The notes: a model not told the origin generated them from the letters alone. Positions 34,793 to 44,535 are shown, counted from the first letter of the stretch. The stretch: DNA of 64,000 bases from Acidobacteriota bacterium (GCA_029263395.1 JAJCXO010000136.1:31916-95915), one strand, 5' to 3'. Program-made: numbers and translations.

Positions 34793-37528
34793 ATGGAAAG
34801 CATGAGTCTATTCAGACGATACATTTCTATGATCTTGGCCCTTTTGGCCTGCTCGGCCCAAGCCTTGGCCCAGCACCAAGTGGAATCCGCCATCCAACCG
34901 GCGGTCCAGAAGTTTGTAATCCATCAACCCGAGCTGCTTGAGCCTCGCGCCGGCTCGATGATGCGGTTTATCGTCGGACTTCAGGCCAGCGGGTCCGATG
35001 TTGACCCACTCGCCGAGGCTCTGAGAGAGGACCATGAGATCGTGGTCTACGAGACTTGGACCCGAGCGCTGACCGGTCTGTTGGTCGAATGTGATCTGGC
35101 CACCGCCGAGAAACTCGCCAGTGATCCACGAGTCGCCTTCGTCGAGCAGGATATTCCCATCGACTTTCCTGGAACAGTGGTGGAGACGGGCCAAGCGGTC
35201 AGGTATAAAGACTGGTCAACGGCCGGTAGCGGACCTCCGGACTGCTACGACGCAGCCGCGTCTCCACTCGTCCTCAACCCGTACCCCTCGTCCATGCCGA
35301 CGATCGCTTGGGGACGGAATTGTCCTGGTGATGACTCCTGCATTGGCAATTGGGGTCTCGACCGTATCGATGACCGCCAGGGACTCGACGGCAGCTTTCA
35401 GCCCATGGCTGGAACCCACCCGGTTGATGTCTTCATCATCGACACCAGCGTCAATTTGAATCACCACGAGTTCGACACGACGCCGGTCGAGGAGATTCTG
35501 ATCTCTGGGTCCGGCTTCCAGCCTCACGCTCATGGCAGCCATGTGGCTGGCATCTTGGTAGGCAAGAATTATGGCGTCGCGAGTGACTACGTCCGGTTTC
35601 ACTCCGTCACAGTAGGCGGTCCTGGTCAACTCACTTTTACGACTGTCATCAACGGCTTTGAGGCGGTTCTGGCTGAGCAAGTTGTTGGCGTTCCGGCCGT
35701 CGTGAGCTTGAGTGCAAACAGCCCAGGCCTTCCATCGAGTCCGTCCATGGCCTCCGCCGTGCAGCGAGTCATCGCTGCTGGAATCACAGTTGTCAATTCA
35801 GCCGGCAACATCGCCGAACCCTTAACCTGTGATGATGCCGACGACGAAGCCCAACGTGCAGAGAACGTTACCCTCGCCGGCCCAGCGTACCCGCCTAAGG
35901 TGCTCATCGTCGGCGCCAGTGACGATAAGGACCGAGCCTTCTGTGAATGTGATAGCCCCGGGGCGATCTCCGCGGATTGTGGATCAAGGCTCGGCGCGCC
36001 CGGGGCTATCGACCTCTTCGCGCCGGGTGTTGACATCGTTTCTATGACGGCGGAAGGCGCCCAGTCGATCTGCCGACTCAGCGGTACGTCGATGGCCGCT
36101 CCACACGTGGCTGGCGCCGCCGCCCTCTTGTTGTCGAGATTTCCCGGCGCCTCACCAGGCGCCATCCATAAGGCCCTCAGGAGGATGGCTACGCAGACCA
36201 TTGTGAAAGATCACAATGGTCTTCTGGTGACCAACGGACGTTTGCTCTATATCGGTGCCGACTACACATCCGATACACCGGTAGCCGGCTACCGGTACTA
36301 CCAATCCGCCCACCCAGGTGACACCCTGACATTCCCCAAGAGACAACTGGTCGGAGGAAGCTTTGACTGGCAGGACCGAGCGCTCCAAGTAACGTCGGTA
36401 TCTGGCCCGGTCAATGGTCAGCTGATCGACCGGGGGGCGTACATCGAGTTTACGGTTGATGCGGACGCCCCCCTTTCCATCGACGACTACAGCTCGGCCG
36501 CCTTCCTCTTTACCATCTCCAATGGAATTGCTACCGATTCTGCGAGGGTGAGGATCAAGGTGGTCGACGAGCCTCCGGTTGCCAGTTTTACCTATACAGG
36601 CGCTAATCTGGAGTGGACCTTCGACGGCAGTAGCTCTTCAGACGATCGGGAGATTGTCGAGTACCGATGGTTTTTTTCCGACGGCGTCGAGAAGACGGGG
36701 CCGGTGGTGAACCATTTCTTCCACGGTTACCCGAGCAACTTTTTTCGGACCTTCTCCGTATCGCTCAGGGTGACAGACACCTATGGATCGACGACGACCA
36801 AGTCGCTCACCTTCACAGTAGTCCCTCCGATCCTCACGCCCCAACAAGGCCTGTGGTCTAACCCAAGACGATCCGGCAACGGCTTTTCGTTTTATGTCAA
36901 CAGCTTCGACCAGTACACATTGACCTGGTATACCTACTTGCGTGACGGTACACCGATCTGGTACATCTCGGGTACGGCGGTCAAGGCCAATGCCTCATGG
37001 TCGCAACCGCTCTACCGTACGACCTGGAATGGCTCCTCGGCGACCATCACGCTAGTCGGTCAGGTCACCGTCGAATGGGATGACTCCCAGGACTGTTGGT
37101 TTTCCTGGACTCTGAATGGCCAAGCCGGTGGCGAGCGCTTCCGCTTCCTCCACGGTGGCGACGGGGCCAGCGGCCTTTGGTTTCCGCCCTCCGAGTCTGG
37201 CTGGGGGTTGACGGTCTCCGCCTCGAGGCCGGGCCATGCCATGGTCAACACCGTGACGTTCTACGAGGGCTCCCAGCCCAGATGGGTTCAGGGCCAGGTC
37301 CCGTACTCTCCGAACGCCTACGTTCCCGTATCATGGTATAGCGGCCCGGGGTTATGCCCTAGCTGCAAAGGAAGTACGGCTCCCACGCCCCGAAGCGCCG
37401 GGAGTATCCGAGTTGAGATCCCCTCCGGTAGCTCGGCGACAGGATTCTTGTCGACCGCGATCCAGACGCCCTCGGGGGGCACCTGGACTCGCTCCCGGAT
37501 GCCGATTCAGATCCTGACGGTCCCTTGA
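34793..37528 (+). CDS. secreted subtilisin-like serine protease (S8, proteinase K type)
   Basis: 911 residues from ATG 34793; ATG 34802 is an equal candidate. Signal peptide (ISMILALLACSAQALAQ), an I9-type propeptide (MMRFIVGLQASG to VAFVEQDIP), then the S8 domain with D217 (FIIDTSVNLNH), H247 (HAHGSHVAG) and S433 (SGTSMAAPH). A cadherin-like segment and a PKD domain (PVASFTYTGANLEWTFDGSSS) follow, then a C-terminal region of two related halves, each beginning GLWSNPRRSGNGFSF or GLWFPPSESGWGLTV, a beta-rich module common at the end of secreted Acidobacteria and Xanthomonadales proteins. It digests protein outside the cell. Monocistronic. Identification is secure. Confidence 0.95.
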   Translation: MESMSLFRRYISMILALLACSAQALAQHQVESAIQPAVQKFVIHQPELLEPRAGSMMRFIVGLQASGSDVDPLAEALREDHEIVVYETWTRALTGLLVECDLATAEKLASDPRVAFVEQDIPIDFPGTVVETGQAVRYKDWSTAGSGPPDCYDAAASPLVLNPYPSSMPTIAWGRNCPGDDSCIGNWGLDRIDDRQGLDGSFQPMAGTHPVDVFIIDTSVNLNHHEFDTTPVEEILISGSGFQPHAHGSHVAGILVGKNYGVASDYVRFHSVTVGGPGQLTFTTVINGFEAVLAEQVVGVPAVVSLSANSPGLPSSPSMASAVQRVIAAGITVVNSAGNIAEPLTCDDADDEAQRAENVTLAGPAYPPKVLIVGASDDKDRAFCECDSPGAISADCGSRLGAPGAIDLFAPGVDIVSMTAEGAQSICRLSGTSMAAPHVAGAAALLLSRFPGASPGAIHKALRRMATQTIVKDHNGLLVTNGRLLYIGADYTSDTPVAGYRYYQSAHPGDTLTFPKRQLVGGSFDWQDRALQVTSVSGPVNGQLIDRGAYIEFTVDADAPLSIDDYSSAAFLFTISNGIATDSARVRIKVVDEPPVASFTYTGANLEWTFDGSSSSDDREIVEYRWFFSDGVEKTGPVVNHFFHGYPSNFFRTFSVSLRVTDTYGSTTTKSLTFTVVPPILTPQQGLWSNPRRSGNGFSFYVNSFDQYTLTWYTYLRDGTPIWYISGTAVKANASWSQPLYRTTWNGSSATITLVGQVTVEWDDSQDCWFSWTLNGQAGGERFRFLHGGDGASGLWFPPSESGWGLTVSASRPGHAMVNTVTFYEGSQPRWVQGQVPYSPNAYVPVSWYSGPGLCPSCKGSTAPTPRSAGSIRVEIPSGSSATGFLSTAIQTPSGGTWTRSRMPIQILTVP

Positions 37529-37836
37529 CGACGAAGGGGAATCCCTTCGCTCTGTTCTTCCCAAGTAATGGTATCCCTGACGCGACCTAACTTCAGTTCA
37601 CTAGCGAAGGCGGCGCAACGGTAGTAGACGTCAAAGTCACCCGGGGCTGGGACTCGACCCTTGCTCCGGGCCGCTGTCACCTCTGGGAGGTTGTCAAGTC
37701 GCCATCATGGGTGGAAACGAACTATCAACAAAACGACGGCGAAAATAAAACTTCTTGTTCGAACAAGGATAACGACTGGACTACCGACCTCCCGAGCGAC
37801 TTCATTGGCTTCCTCGCTCGGACTCACGCTAACTGG
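37529..37836 (+). other. 308-bp gap, nothing recognised
   Basis: Between the subtilase and the ADOP remnant. It holds no ribosome site, promoter or terminator I can support; base composition falls toward AT between 37730 and 37780. Confidence 0.6.
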
Positions 37837-38500
37837 TTAGGAATTGGACGATCGCAATGCCTCGACCACTTCGATACGGGACGCCCGCAACGCCGGAACA
37901 TAACCCGCCAGCCAAGACACTGACAACAAGATCACCGCCATCATCAGAAATGTGAGCGGGTCGGTGGGCTCGACGCCATACAGCAATGACGCTACCGAAC
38001 GCCCCACAGCTAGCGAAGTGACTGCACCCAACACTACGCCAAGCCCGGCCAGCAGCATCGTTTGATGCACCACACGACGCTGGACACCTCTCGAAGTTTC
38101 GCCCAACGCCATACGAATACCAATCTCATGGGTACGCTCGACCACCACATAAGACAACACACCATAGATACCGAGGGCAGCAAGCAACAAGGCAGCGCCG
38201 GCGAAGGCGCTCAACAACAGTAGTGTGAAACGACGTGGCGACGCGGAACGATCGACGACCTGTTCTAGGGTCTGGTAACTGCCCACCGGCAGACTGGGAT
38301 CCACCCTCTGGATCGCACGACCGACACTCGGTGCCAGGGTTGCAACCGGCAGGCGCGAGCGCACCACTAGATCTAGACTGCTGAACTCGCCGTTCTGACT
38401 GTTAAGGCAAATACAGCTGCGGGCCACCGCTGCATTCCAGCGTCACATGGCGTGTATCCGCCACCACTCCAACCACCTTGGCGGGTCACAGTGTGGCCGA
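37837..38500 (-). pseudogene. C-terminal fragment of an ADOP permease, frameshifted
   Basis: The minus frame 37837-38427 matches the last 190 residues of the intact ADOP at 39782-42484 closely (VDRSASPRRFTLLLLSAF, LAALGIYGVLSY, SVASLLYGVEPTDP). At 38402 one extra base in the run GTTAAGG breaks the frame: without it CCT-TAC-AGT-CAG-AAC would read PYSQN as in the relative. Upstream, in another frame, VVGVVADTRHVTL and GPQLYLP continue the similarity to about 38500, where it is lost. The 5' two thirds of the gene are absent; the 285 bp beyond (to 38785) resemble nothing. It is a relic of a duplicated ADOP gene. Confidence 0.88.
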
Positions 38501-38785
38501 AGTGGCCGGCACCCTGTGGGCCATAGGAAGGTCCCCCTCGCTGGTTTCCGGCGAATTGCCCCTTGCAAAGGGGCGGCGACGAAGCTTCAGGGCCGAGAAC
38601 TGATCGCCCAATATCGATTGAGCGTCTTGGTACTTTCGGCCTGCCGCCGGCCATCGGGTCAACGGATCTCGACGCGCACCAGGCCGCGGTGTGCGCCGAG
38701 GCCCGATCGGCGCCAGGCCGGACCCGACCTGGGACGCGGCTGTGTCTGTTGATTTGGCCGACGTCCCAGAAGAGCAACAATGCTG

Positions 38786-39121
38786 TTATTCCAATTGCGA
38801 CGGCGAAGTCTGATCCTGCACCTGGGCACTATCGTTGATCGGAAGCCCCTGAGTGGCATACCAGCATCCGCTTTGATTTTGCGGAAACACAAAGCCTCCG
38901 GTCATCACGGAGCCCGCGACATTTGCGGTATATGCTGGCTTTGCTCCGGAGTCGAATAGAAGCATAACGAGACCGTTGATTTGGCTCCAAACACCCTCGC
39001 CACCGGTAGCAAAATTAAAGGTTCCGTCGCTGTTGAATGTTACTGAATAACGCAAGTGCGATCCGCGGCAACCGCGGTCGAGGTAGAAATCCCAAGTTCC
39101 TGTAATGATGTTACAAATCAT
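38786..39121 (-). CDS. small lipocalin/avidin-like beta-barrel protein, unknown
   Basis: GAAGGAG seven bases upstream fixes ATG 39121; the ORF extends 40 residues further without support. 111 residues. The sequence ITGTWDFYLDRGC, LRYSVTFNSDGTFNFATGGEGVW, INGLVMLLFDSGAKPAYTANV and GSVMTGGF has the alternating W-x-F/G-T-W pattern of small antiparallel barrels such as lipocalin-like or avidin-like folds. The tail is polar and probably disordered. No signal peptide. A strong promoter lies upstream. The gene stands alone between an ADOP relic and a non-coding stretch. Function unknown. Confidence 0.68.
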   Translation of the reverse strand: MICNIITGTWDFYLDRGCRGSHLRYSVTFNSDGTFNFATGGEGVWSQINGLVMLLFDSGAKPAYTANVAGSVMTGGFVFPQNQSGCWYATQGLPINDSAQVQDQTSPSQLE

Positions 39122-39212
39122 GGCTATCTCCTTCGAATTGAGCCGTAGTCCTGGGCTGGAATTGATTTCCAAGACTTCCTTAGGACCCTGATTGCGGCTC
39201 GTTGTTTCTTGT

Positions 39213-39241
39213 TTAATAAATTGAATACTTTGACCTTGCAA
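39213..39241 (-). promoter_or_regulatory. strong sigma-70 promoter of the small barrel-protein gene
   Basis: Reading the minus strand: TTGCAA (39241-39236), 17 nt, TATTAA (39218-39213). The start point would be near 39206, giving an untranslated leader of about 85 nt before ATG 39121. It is one of the best promoter matches in the window. Confidence 0.65.
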
Positions 39242-39781
39242 GAGATTTGTTACTTGTTACATCGCCGCCTCCGGTGCAGGTTAGAGATTGGTTGGCCGCA
39301 ACTAGATTTATTGAAGTGGCGCTGGCCGCAACTTCCACTTTGCCAACGTTAGAAGTCTTAATTGCAAGTTCTGTTCCAGCGATTAAAAGCCTAGCGCTGG
39401 AGTTTGGTGGTGTGTCGGACAGTATTCGTCTATGTCGAATGTCCTGTGTCGGGTGCCGAAGAATTTTCCCGAAGCAGTTGCCCGACTATTTATGCGGTAT
39501 AAATGCCGGCGGCCTCGGAACAGGACCGATCGAGACTTTCCGCTCGAGGCCGACTGCAAAGCGCAGTGATCCTCCGACGCATTTGAACGCCCGATCGCTG
39601 CTTACCAACTCGCCGATATTCATCCCGCCGACTCGCCGGCCGTTTTCATCGACTATTGGTGCACGGGTTCAAGGAGCCGCGTTGCCAGCACCCCTGAGCT
39701 GCCAATCGCTGCTAACCGTGTTGCGCAGCCACCCTATTCGGCGCTGCTACTGCGCCTGCAACGCGATCACCTTCGGCGCTG
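39242..39781 (+). other. 540-bp gap with a 35-bp duplication
   Basis: No gene with a start signal is seen; ORF 39247-39888 runs antisense into the ADOP gene. At 39737-39770 and 39772-39805 the same 34 bases (TTCGGCGCTGCTACTGCGCC and on) occur twice, a tandem duplication of the 3' end of the ADOP gene, including its TAG. The rest looks like decayed sequence. Confidence 0.7.
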
Positions 39782-42484
39782 CTACTGCGCCTGCAACGCG
39801 ATCACGGTCTGGGTGCGCGACGCCCGCAGTGCCGGGAAATAGCCGGCTAAACAGGCCACCAACAGCAAAACGAACGCCATCAAGGTAAAGGTTGCCGGAT
39901 CCGTCGGCTCAACGCCGTAAAGCAGTGACGCCACCGAACGGCCGACGGCAAACGACGCCATTGCACCCAACCCAATACCGAGGCCAGCGAGGGTCATGGT
40001 TTTGGCGAGCACCCGCCACAGGACACTACCCGCCGACTCCCCCAGGGCCATCCGAATGCCGATCTCCCGCGTCCGCTCAGTGACTGAGTAGGACAGCACC
40101 CCATAGATACCAAGAGCGGCGAGCAGCAACGCAGTAGCGGCAAATGCGCTCAGGAGCAGGAGCGTAAACCGGCGAGGTGATGTCGAACGATCCACCACTT
40201 GCGTCAACGACTGGTAGTGCCCGATCGGGATGGTCGGATCCTCGCGTTGGATCGCAGCACCAACGCTCGGCGCCAGCACGTCGACCGGTAGGCTCGAACG
40301 TACCACCAGCTCCAAGCTCGAGAAGTTCCAGGACTGACTGTAGGGTAGGTACATCTCCGCCCCGGAGTCCGACTCCAACGACACATGCCTTACGTCCGCA
40401 ACAATGCCGACGATGGTGGCTTCGCCGTCGAACAGCTGAACCGTTCGTCCGATCGGATCCTGGCCTGGGTACAACACCTCGGCCGCACTTTCGTTGAACA
40501 TCACAACACGATCACGGTCTACCGTGTCGTCGACAGTGAAATGCCTCCCGGATCGCAGGGGGATCTGCATCGCCTGGATGTAGCGACTGTCGATGATGTG
40601 CGGGAACACCCCCAACATCTCTTGGTCCTCACCTTCCTTGCCAGGTTTTGGAATCGACCAGTTCCGATTAGTGCCGAGGGGGACGGCGTCGGTCAGACCC
40701 GCAGCCTCGACTCCCGGCAAAGCCACGATGTTGCGAATCAATTCGTCACTGTGGGCGTTGAGTTCGGTGAGGGTCTCGAAGTCGCGTGCCGATTTGATCT
40801 TCCACGTGACGAGCTCTCGGGGCTGGAAGCCGAGCTCAACGTCGAGCAACTGCTGAAAACTCTCGAGCAAAAGCCCACCAAGCACCAACAGAACACACGC
40901 CAGCGCTACCTCGGCGACGACCAACGCCTCCCGCAACCGATTGCTGCGACGACTCGCGCTGGCGCCGCGGCTCGATCCACCAAAGGCTGCCGCCACATTA
41001 CCCGTCGACGCTTGGAGTGCCGGCACGATCCCAATCACCAGCCCGGTGACCAAGGCGACGGCCATAGAGAACAACAGCGCACCCCCATCCACCGAAACCG
41101 TTTTCAACAACGGGATGCTGATCGCATTGGCCGACGCCACCGCACGGGTGATAGCGATCGCCAGCGCCAGCCCGATGACACCGCCACCGACGGCAAGCAA
41201 CAGGCTCTCGATCAACAGCTGGCGCAGTAGACGATGGCGGGGAGCACCGAGGGCGCTGCGCACCGCCATCTCCTTGGCTCGCTTGGGTCCTTTCGACAGC
41301 AGCAGATTCGACAGGTTGACACAGACGATCAGCATCACCGCGGCGGCCGCCGCGGCCAGCAGCCACATCGCCGAACGATAGGGGCCGGAGACTTGCCGTT
41401 GCAGCCCCGTCACCACGGCACCCAATCCCCAGCGCTCGGGATCGTCCTGTTGCAAGCTGGCAATGATGCGGTCGAGATCGGCTTGGGCACTAGGGATCGT
41501 CGCGTCGGGTTTCAGTCGCCCGATCATCGACAGGGTGTTACCCCACTGATCGGTCTCGTCGCTGATCGCAAACGGCCGCAAGAAATCGACCCGAGTGCTG
41601 GGTTTGAAGATCACTGCAAAATCGAATGACGGTGGCAACACGCCCACCACTTCATGCGGCGTGCTGTCGAGGGTGATCGCAGTGCCCACGATGCCACGAT
41701 CGCTGGCGAAGCGTCGCTGCCAGAAGCCATGGCTCAAGATGACCGCGGGGCGCCCATCCCAAACCCCTTCTTCGTCGACAAAATTGCGCCCCACTAACGG
41801 CGCCACACGAAGCACGTCGAGAAAGTTCTGCGCCACACCAACACCGATCAACTTCTCGGGCTCTCCGTTGCCCACCAGGTTGGTGCTGCCCTGTTCGAAA
41901 AAGGCGAAGTAACCGGTGAGGCTGTCGAAGGATTTGTTGAGCGCCCGGAAGTCGCGTAGATTGGAGGTGCGGGAAGTGACCCCCGACATGCCCCCCTCTC
42001 CGTCGTTGGCAACCCAGGCCAAACGATCCGGCTGGTCGAACGGTAGCGGCCGCAACATCAGTGGGCTCATCACGCTGTAGACAGCAGTGGTGGCACCAAT
42101 TCCAAGCCCGATGATCATCATCGAGAACAAATAAAGCCGCAACTCCATGCGCAGGCCACGCAGCGCATAGCGGGTGTCCTGAGCGATCGCGGGTAAGCTG
42201 AAGGCGCTTTTCATGGTGGTCTCCAGAGTGTGTCTGTCGGCGTCGGCGGCCAGCTCACTGAGCGCTCGTTGCCCTTTCAAGCTCAGGCTCAGTAACACGG
42301 CTTCTCGCCAGTAGAAGCGTCGAGCCTTGGCAGCGCTTTCGCGATCGGAGATCTGGGCAAAGTCCTCGGCTAGGTCTCCGAGGATAGTGCGGGTCTCATC
42401 TCCAGGGCCGAGGGCACGCCACAACAGCTGCTGGGCGCGGCGCGGCGGCAGCAGCTGTGGCAGAAGGGGCGAAGGGTGCGTCAT
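39782..42484 (-). CDS. ADOP family ABC permease (MacB-like)
   Basis: 900 residues, translationally coupled to padR (ATGA at 42481-42484). The N-terminal PadR-linked ADOP domain (LLPPRRAQQLLWRALGPGDETRTILGDLAEDFAQI) precedes the first membrane helix (LRLYLFSMMIIGLGIGATTAVYSVM), a periplasmic core, the first FtsX block (AAAAAVMLIVCVNLSNLLLSKG), a second core and a last block (FAATALLLAALGIYGVLSYSV, then LMAFVLLLVACLAGYFPALRASR). No ATPase. Its C-terminal region closely resembles the broken copy at 37837-38500. Its last codons are tandemly duplicated just downstream. Substrate unknown; expression probably follows PadR. Confidence 0.94.
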   Translation of the reverse strand: MTHPSPLLPQLLPPRRAQQLLWRALGPGDETRTILGDLAEDFAQISDRESAAKARRFYWREAVLLSLSLKGQRALSELAADADRHTLETTMKSAFSLPAIAQDTRYALRGLRMELRLYLFSMMIIGLGIGATTAVYSVMSPLMLRPLPFDQPDRLAWVANDGEGGMSGVTSRTSNLRDFRALNKSFDSLTGYFAFFEQGSTNLVGNGEPEKLIGVGVAQNFLDVLRVAPLVGRNFVDEEGVWDGRPAVILSHGFWQRRFASDRGIVGTAITLDSTPHEVVGVLPPSFDFAVIFKPSTRVDFLRPFAISDETDQWGNTLSMIGRLKPDATIPSAQADLDRIIASLQQDDPERWGLGAVVTGLQRQVSGPYRSAMWLLAAAAAAVMLIVCVNLSNLLLSKGPKRAKEMAVRSALGAPRHRLLRQLLIESLLLAVGGGVIGLALAIAITRAVASANAISIPLLKTVSVDGGALLFSMAVALVTGLVIGIVPALQASTGNVAAAFGGSSRGASASRRSNRLREALVVAEVALACVLLVLGGLLLESFQQLLDVELGFQPRELVTWKIKSARDFETLTELNAHSDELIRNIVALPGVEAAGLTDAVPLGTNRNWSIPKPGKEGEDQEMLGVFPHIIDSRYIQAMQIPLRSGRHFTVDDTVDRDRVVMFNESAAEVLYPGQDPIGRTVQLFDGEATIVGIVADVRHVSLESDSGAEMYLPYSQSWNFSSLELVVRSSLPVDVLAPSVGAAIQREDPTIPIGHYQSLTQVVDRSTSPRRFTLLLLSAFAATALLLAALGIYGVLSYSVTERTREIGIRMALGESAGSVLWRVLAKTMTLAGLGIGLGAMASFAVGRSVASLLYGVEPTDPATFTLMAFVLLLVACLAGYFPALRASRTQTVIALQAQ

Positions 42485-42807
42485 CCGCCATCCGCCAGCG
42501 GACCGAGCCCCTCGAAGAAATCGAGTAATACGGTGCGCGACGCCTGTGCCGCAGCGGTCCCCGCCTTCGTCACGTTCAGTCGACGCATCGGATGACCACC
42601 CCGTTCCGGGATCTCACTCGCCTCCATCTGCCAGTCGACGTAACCTTTGTCTCGCAGCCGACTCAGCGTACGATAAAGGGCACCGCGGGTAACCCGTCGT
42701 CCGGCGTTCTGCTCGAGGTCCTGGCGTACCCGATTAGCATACGGCTGGTCGTCCTGGCGCAGAATCGACAGGATCACCAACAGTTCGAATTCACCAACCT
42801 TCGCCAA
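42481..42807 (-). CDS. PadR family transcriptional regulator
   Basis: 108 residues from TTG 42807, eight bases after GAGGAG; no ATG fits. Winged-helix body: FELLVILSILRQDDQPYANRVRQDLEQ, recognition helix VTRGALYRTLSRLRDKGYVDW, wing HPMRRLNVTKAG, and a short C-terminal dimerisation helix. It is the first gene of a two-gene unit with the ADOP permease, overlapping by ATGA, and is the presumed repressor of the promoter at 42846-42875. Confidence 0.92.
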   Translation of the reverse strand: MAKVGEFELLVILSILRQDDQPYANRVRQDLEQNAGRRVTRGALYRTLSRLRDKGYVDWQMEASEIPERGGHPMRRLNVTKAGTAAAQASRTVLLDFFEGLGPLADGG

Positions 42808-42845
42808 CTGCTACGCTCCTCGAGAGGGTTTTCCCGATCGGCGAG

Positions 42846-42875
42846 AGTATACAAAGTAGCCTACGCTGGGCTCAA
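42846..42875 (-). promoter_or_regulatory. promoter of the padR-ADOP operon
   Basis: On the minus strand TTGAGC (42875-42870), 18 nt, TATACT (42851-42846). The start point would be about 32 bases before the TTG start codon. GTAGCCTAC (42856-42864) in the spacer is an odd-length palindrome that could be an operator. Confidence 0.6.
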
Positions 42876-42952
42876 GGAAACGCACGTAGTGTTTGTCTCT
42901 GCGGTTCCGATCGGGTATGGTCTAGTAGCAAGGATGCTTCAGAGGTACTCCA

Positions 42953-43017
42953 GCATTCTGTACAGCGATCTGAATGAATACAGCACTCTGAAGTGAACAC
43001 AGCTCTGAAATGAACTA
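42953..43017 (+). repeat. degenerate 17-18-bp repeats before the effector gene
   Basis: CTGAATGAATACAGCACT, CTGAAGTGAACACAGCT and CTGAAATGAACTAAAGG follow one another at 42972-43020, with a related CTGTACAGCGAT before them. They lie 75-140 bp upstream of the DUF4157-protein start. Confidence 0.7.
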
Positions 43018-43092
43018 AAGGCAGAGGGATGCGCCGCGGGCGCCTTGATTCGCAGGTCGGCAGGCCGCGAAAGAAAGGATAGGGGAAACACC

Positions 43093-44526
43093 ATGCGCAC
43101 TTACGCACAGAAACCCAAGACAACTCAGTCGACAACGGTGACCGAGTCCACGGAACCCCACCAGCGCCACACTGGCCAACAACCGGCGGTGAGCGCGATC
43201 ATGCACCTCCAACAGTCGGTGGGGAATCAAGCGGTACAACGGATGTTCCTGACCCAATCAGGTGACGGACGGCGCCGTCCAGAGTCTAGCCTGGGGCAGC
43301 TCCGGTTGAACACCAGCAACGTGGCCCGCATCATCCGAGGCGCCGCCGGCAGACCCGTCCCCAACCCCTATCTTCCGCCGCATCTGGGCACCGTGACTCA
43401 ATTGATCGATGGGTCGGTTGGAGAGTTGGTGGCGGATGCTTATGGTGCGGAGGCAGTCACCATCGGCACTCGTATCTTTGCGCCTGACCACCTACCCGCT
43501 GGCGTCATGCGGCATGAATTGGCTCATGCCGCCCAGGCTGTCCAACAGGGGCCAGCAGCTTCCCGGGAAACGCTCGAAACGGAAGCCTACCACGCCGCCC
43601 AACTGACCGAAATGGATCAGACGACGCAGGTTCCGTTGTCCGCTTCCCCAGGTTTGCCATTGTTCCATCCAGCCTTGCGAGTTCTGCTGAGGTCGGGCAG
43701 GTGGCTGGCGCGCCGAACAACCAATACGCTGTCGAAACATGTGGCTCGACACGGTCGGCGCATTGCCGGACGAGCGGTCCACTCGGTGTTCAAAAATCCT
43801 CGAAGAATCAAGAGTCTGGTTCAAAAGGCCGTCCAAGACGGAGCTCGCCTGGCCCGCAGTCAGGCTACCAAGGCGGCCGACGAGGTGCTAGAGGAAGGCG
43901 GCGTCCGAGTGATACAGCAAACGACTAGAACCCCGGGGAAATTTCGCACCGTGGTCGAGAAGGATTTCGGGAAGTCCATCGGCTCCCGGGGCGAACAGAT
44001 TCTGAGGGTTGTTCTCGACCAGAGCGGTCGCGTCGTGACGGCGTTTCCGGTGGATCGATTCTTGGCTATGGGTCTTGGCGCCGTTGCCATCGACCTGTTT
44101 ACAGAAAACACCGCACAGGCGGCAGAACAAGCCCGGGAACTGATCGAAGCTCATGAGAATCGACCCACAGACTGGGGTGCGGTCGTTTTCGACTTGGCTA
44201 TCGACGTGGTATCGCTCGGACTGTTGGCGAGTTCACCGGTCAACGAAGGCGAAGACCTGATGCTTGCCCTGGATCAAACGATTTATCGAGTCACCGAAGA
44301 CACGATTGCAGACATCGAAGGTGCTGAGGGTATTGAGTTGACCGCGGACCAGAGAGAGGCAATCCGCACTCTGGTGGAAGTAGCGGTCGGCGCTCCGATG
44401 GAGTTCGAGGCCATCCAAGAAGAAGCCGCTTCGTCATCTCCTCGCCGCTATATTCGATCGCCGGACGGTACGCTGCTCGACACGCAAACCGGCAAAGTGA
44501 CCTTCGGCCCGGGCCCAAAGATCTAG
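43093..44526 (+). CDS. eCIS-type effector-like protein with DUF4157-like metallopeptidase motif
   Basis: ATG 43093 follows AGGGGAAAC; an extra 16 residues upstream lack a site. 477 residues, no signal peptide. The N-terminus, with a low-complexity Thr/Ser/Gln stretch and then HLQQSVGNQAVQRM, is the motif found at the start of DUF4157 proteins loaded by extracellular contractile injection systems. Near 141-145 the zinc motif HELAHAAQ (H141, E142, H145) follows ADAYGAEAVTIGTRIFAP. The middle (FRTVVEKDFGKSIG, ILRVVLDQSGRVVTAFPV, about 297-332) resembles the end of BECR-fold RNase toxins, though weakly. The last 150 residues are helical. A short acidic gene follows by nine bases. No injection-system gene is in the window. 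Confidence 0.72.
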   Translation: MRTYAQKPKTTQSTTVTESTEPHQRHTGQQPAVSAIMHLQQSVGNQAVQRMFLTQSGDGRRRPESSLGQLRLNTSNVARIIRGAAGRPVPNPYLPPHLGTVTQLIDGSVGELVADAYGAEAVTIGTRIFAPDHLPAGVMRHELAHAAQAVQQGPAASRETLETEAYHAAQLTEMDQTTQVPLSASPGLPLFHPALRVLLRSGRWLARRTTNTLSKHVARHGRRIAGRAVHSVFKNPRRIKSLVQKAVQDGARLARSQATKAADEVLEEGGVRVIQQTTRTPGKFRTVVEKDFGKSIGSRGEQILRVVLDQSGRVVTAFPVDRFLAMGLGAVAIDLFTENTAQAAEQARELIEAHENRPTDWGAVVFDLAIDVVSLGLLASSPVNEGEDLMLALDQTIYRVTEDTIADIEGAEGIELTADQREAIRTLVEVAVGAPMEFEAIQEEAASSSPRRYIRSPDGTLLDTQTGKVTFGPGPKI

Positions 44527-44535
44527 CGGATCAGT

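Noticed and set aside
40385..41230. Plus-strand 281-codon ORF antisense to the ADOP permease
   Set aside because: Runs inside a gene with plain family similarity; composition is low-complexity.
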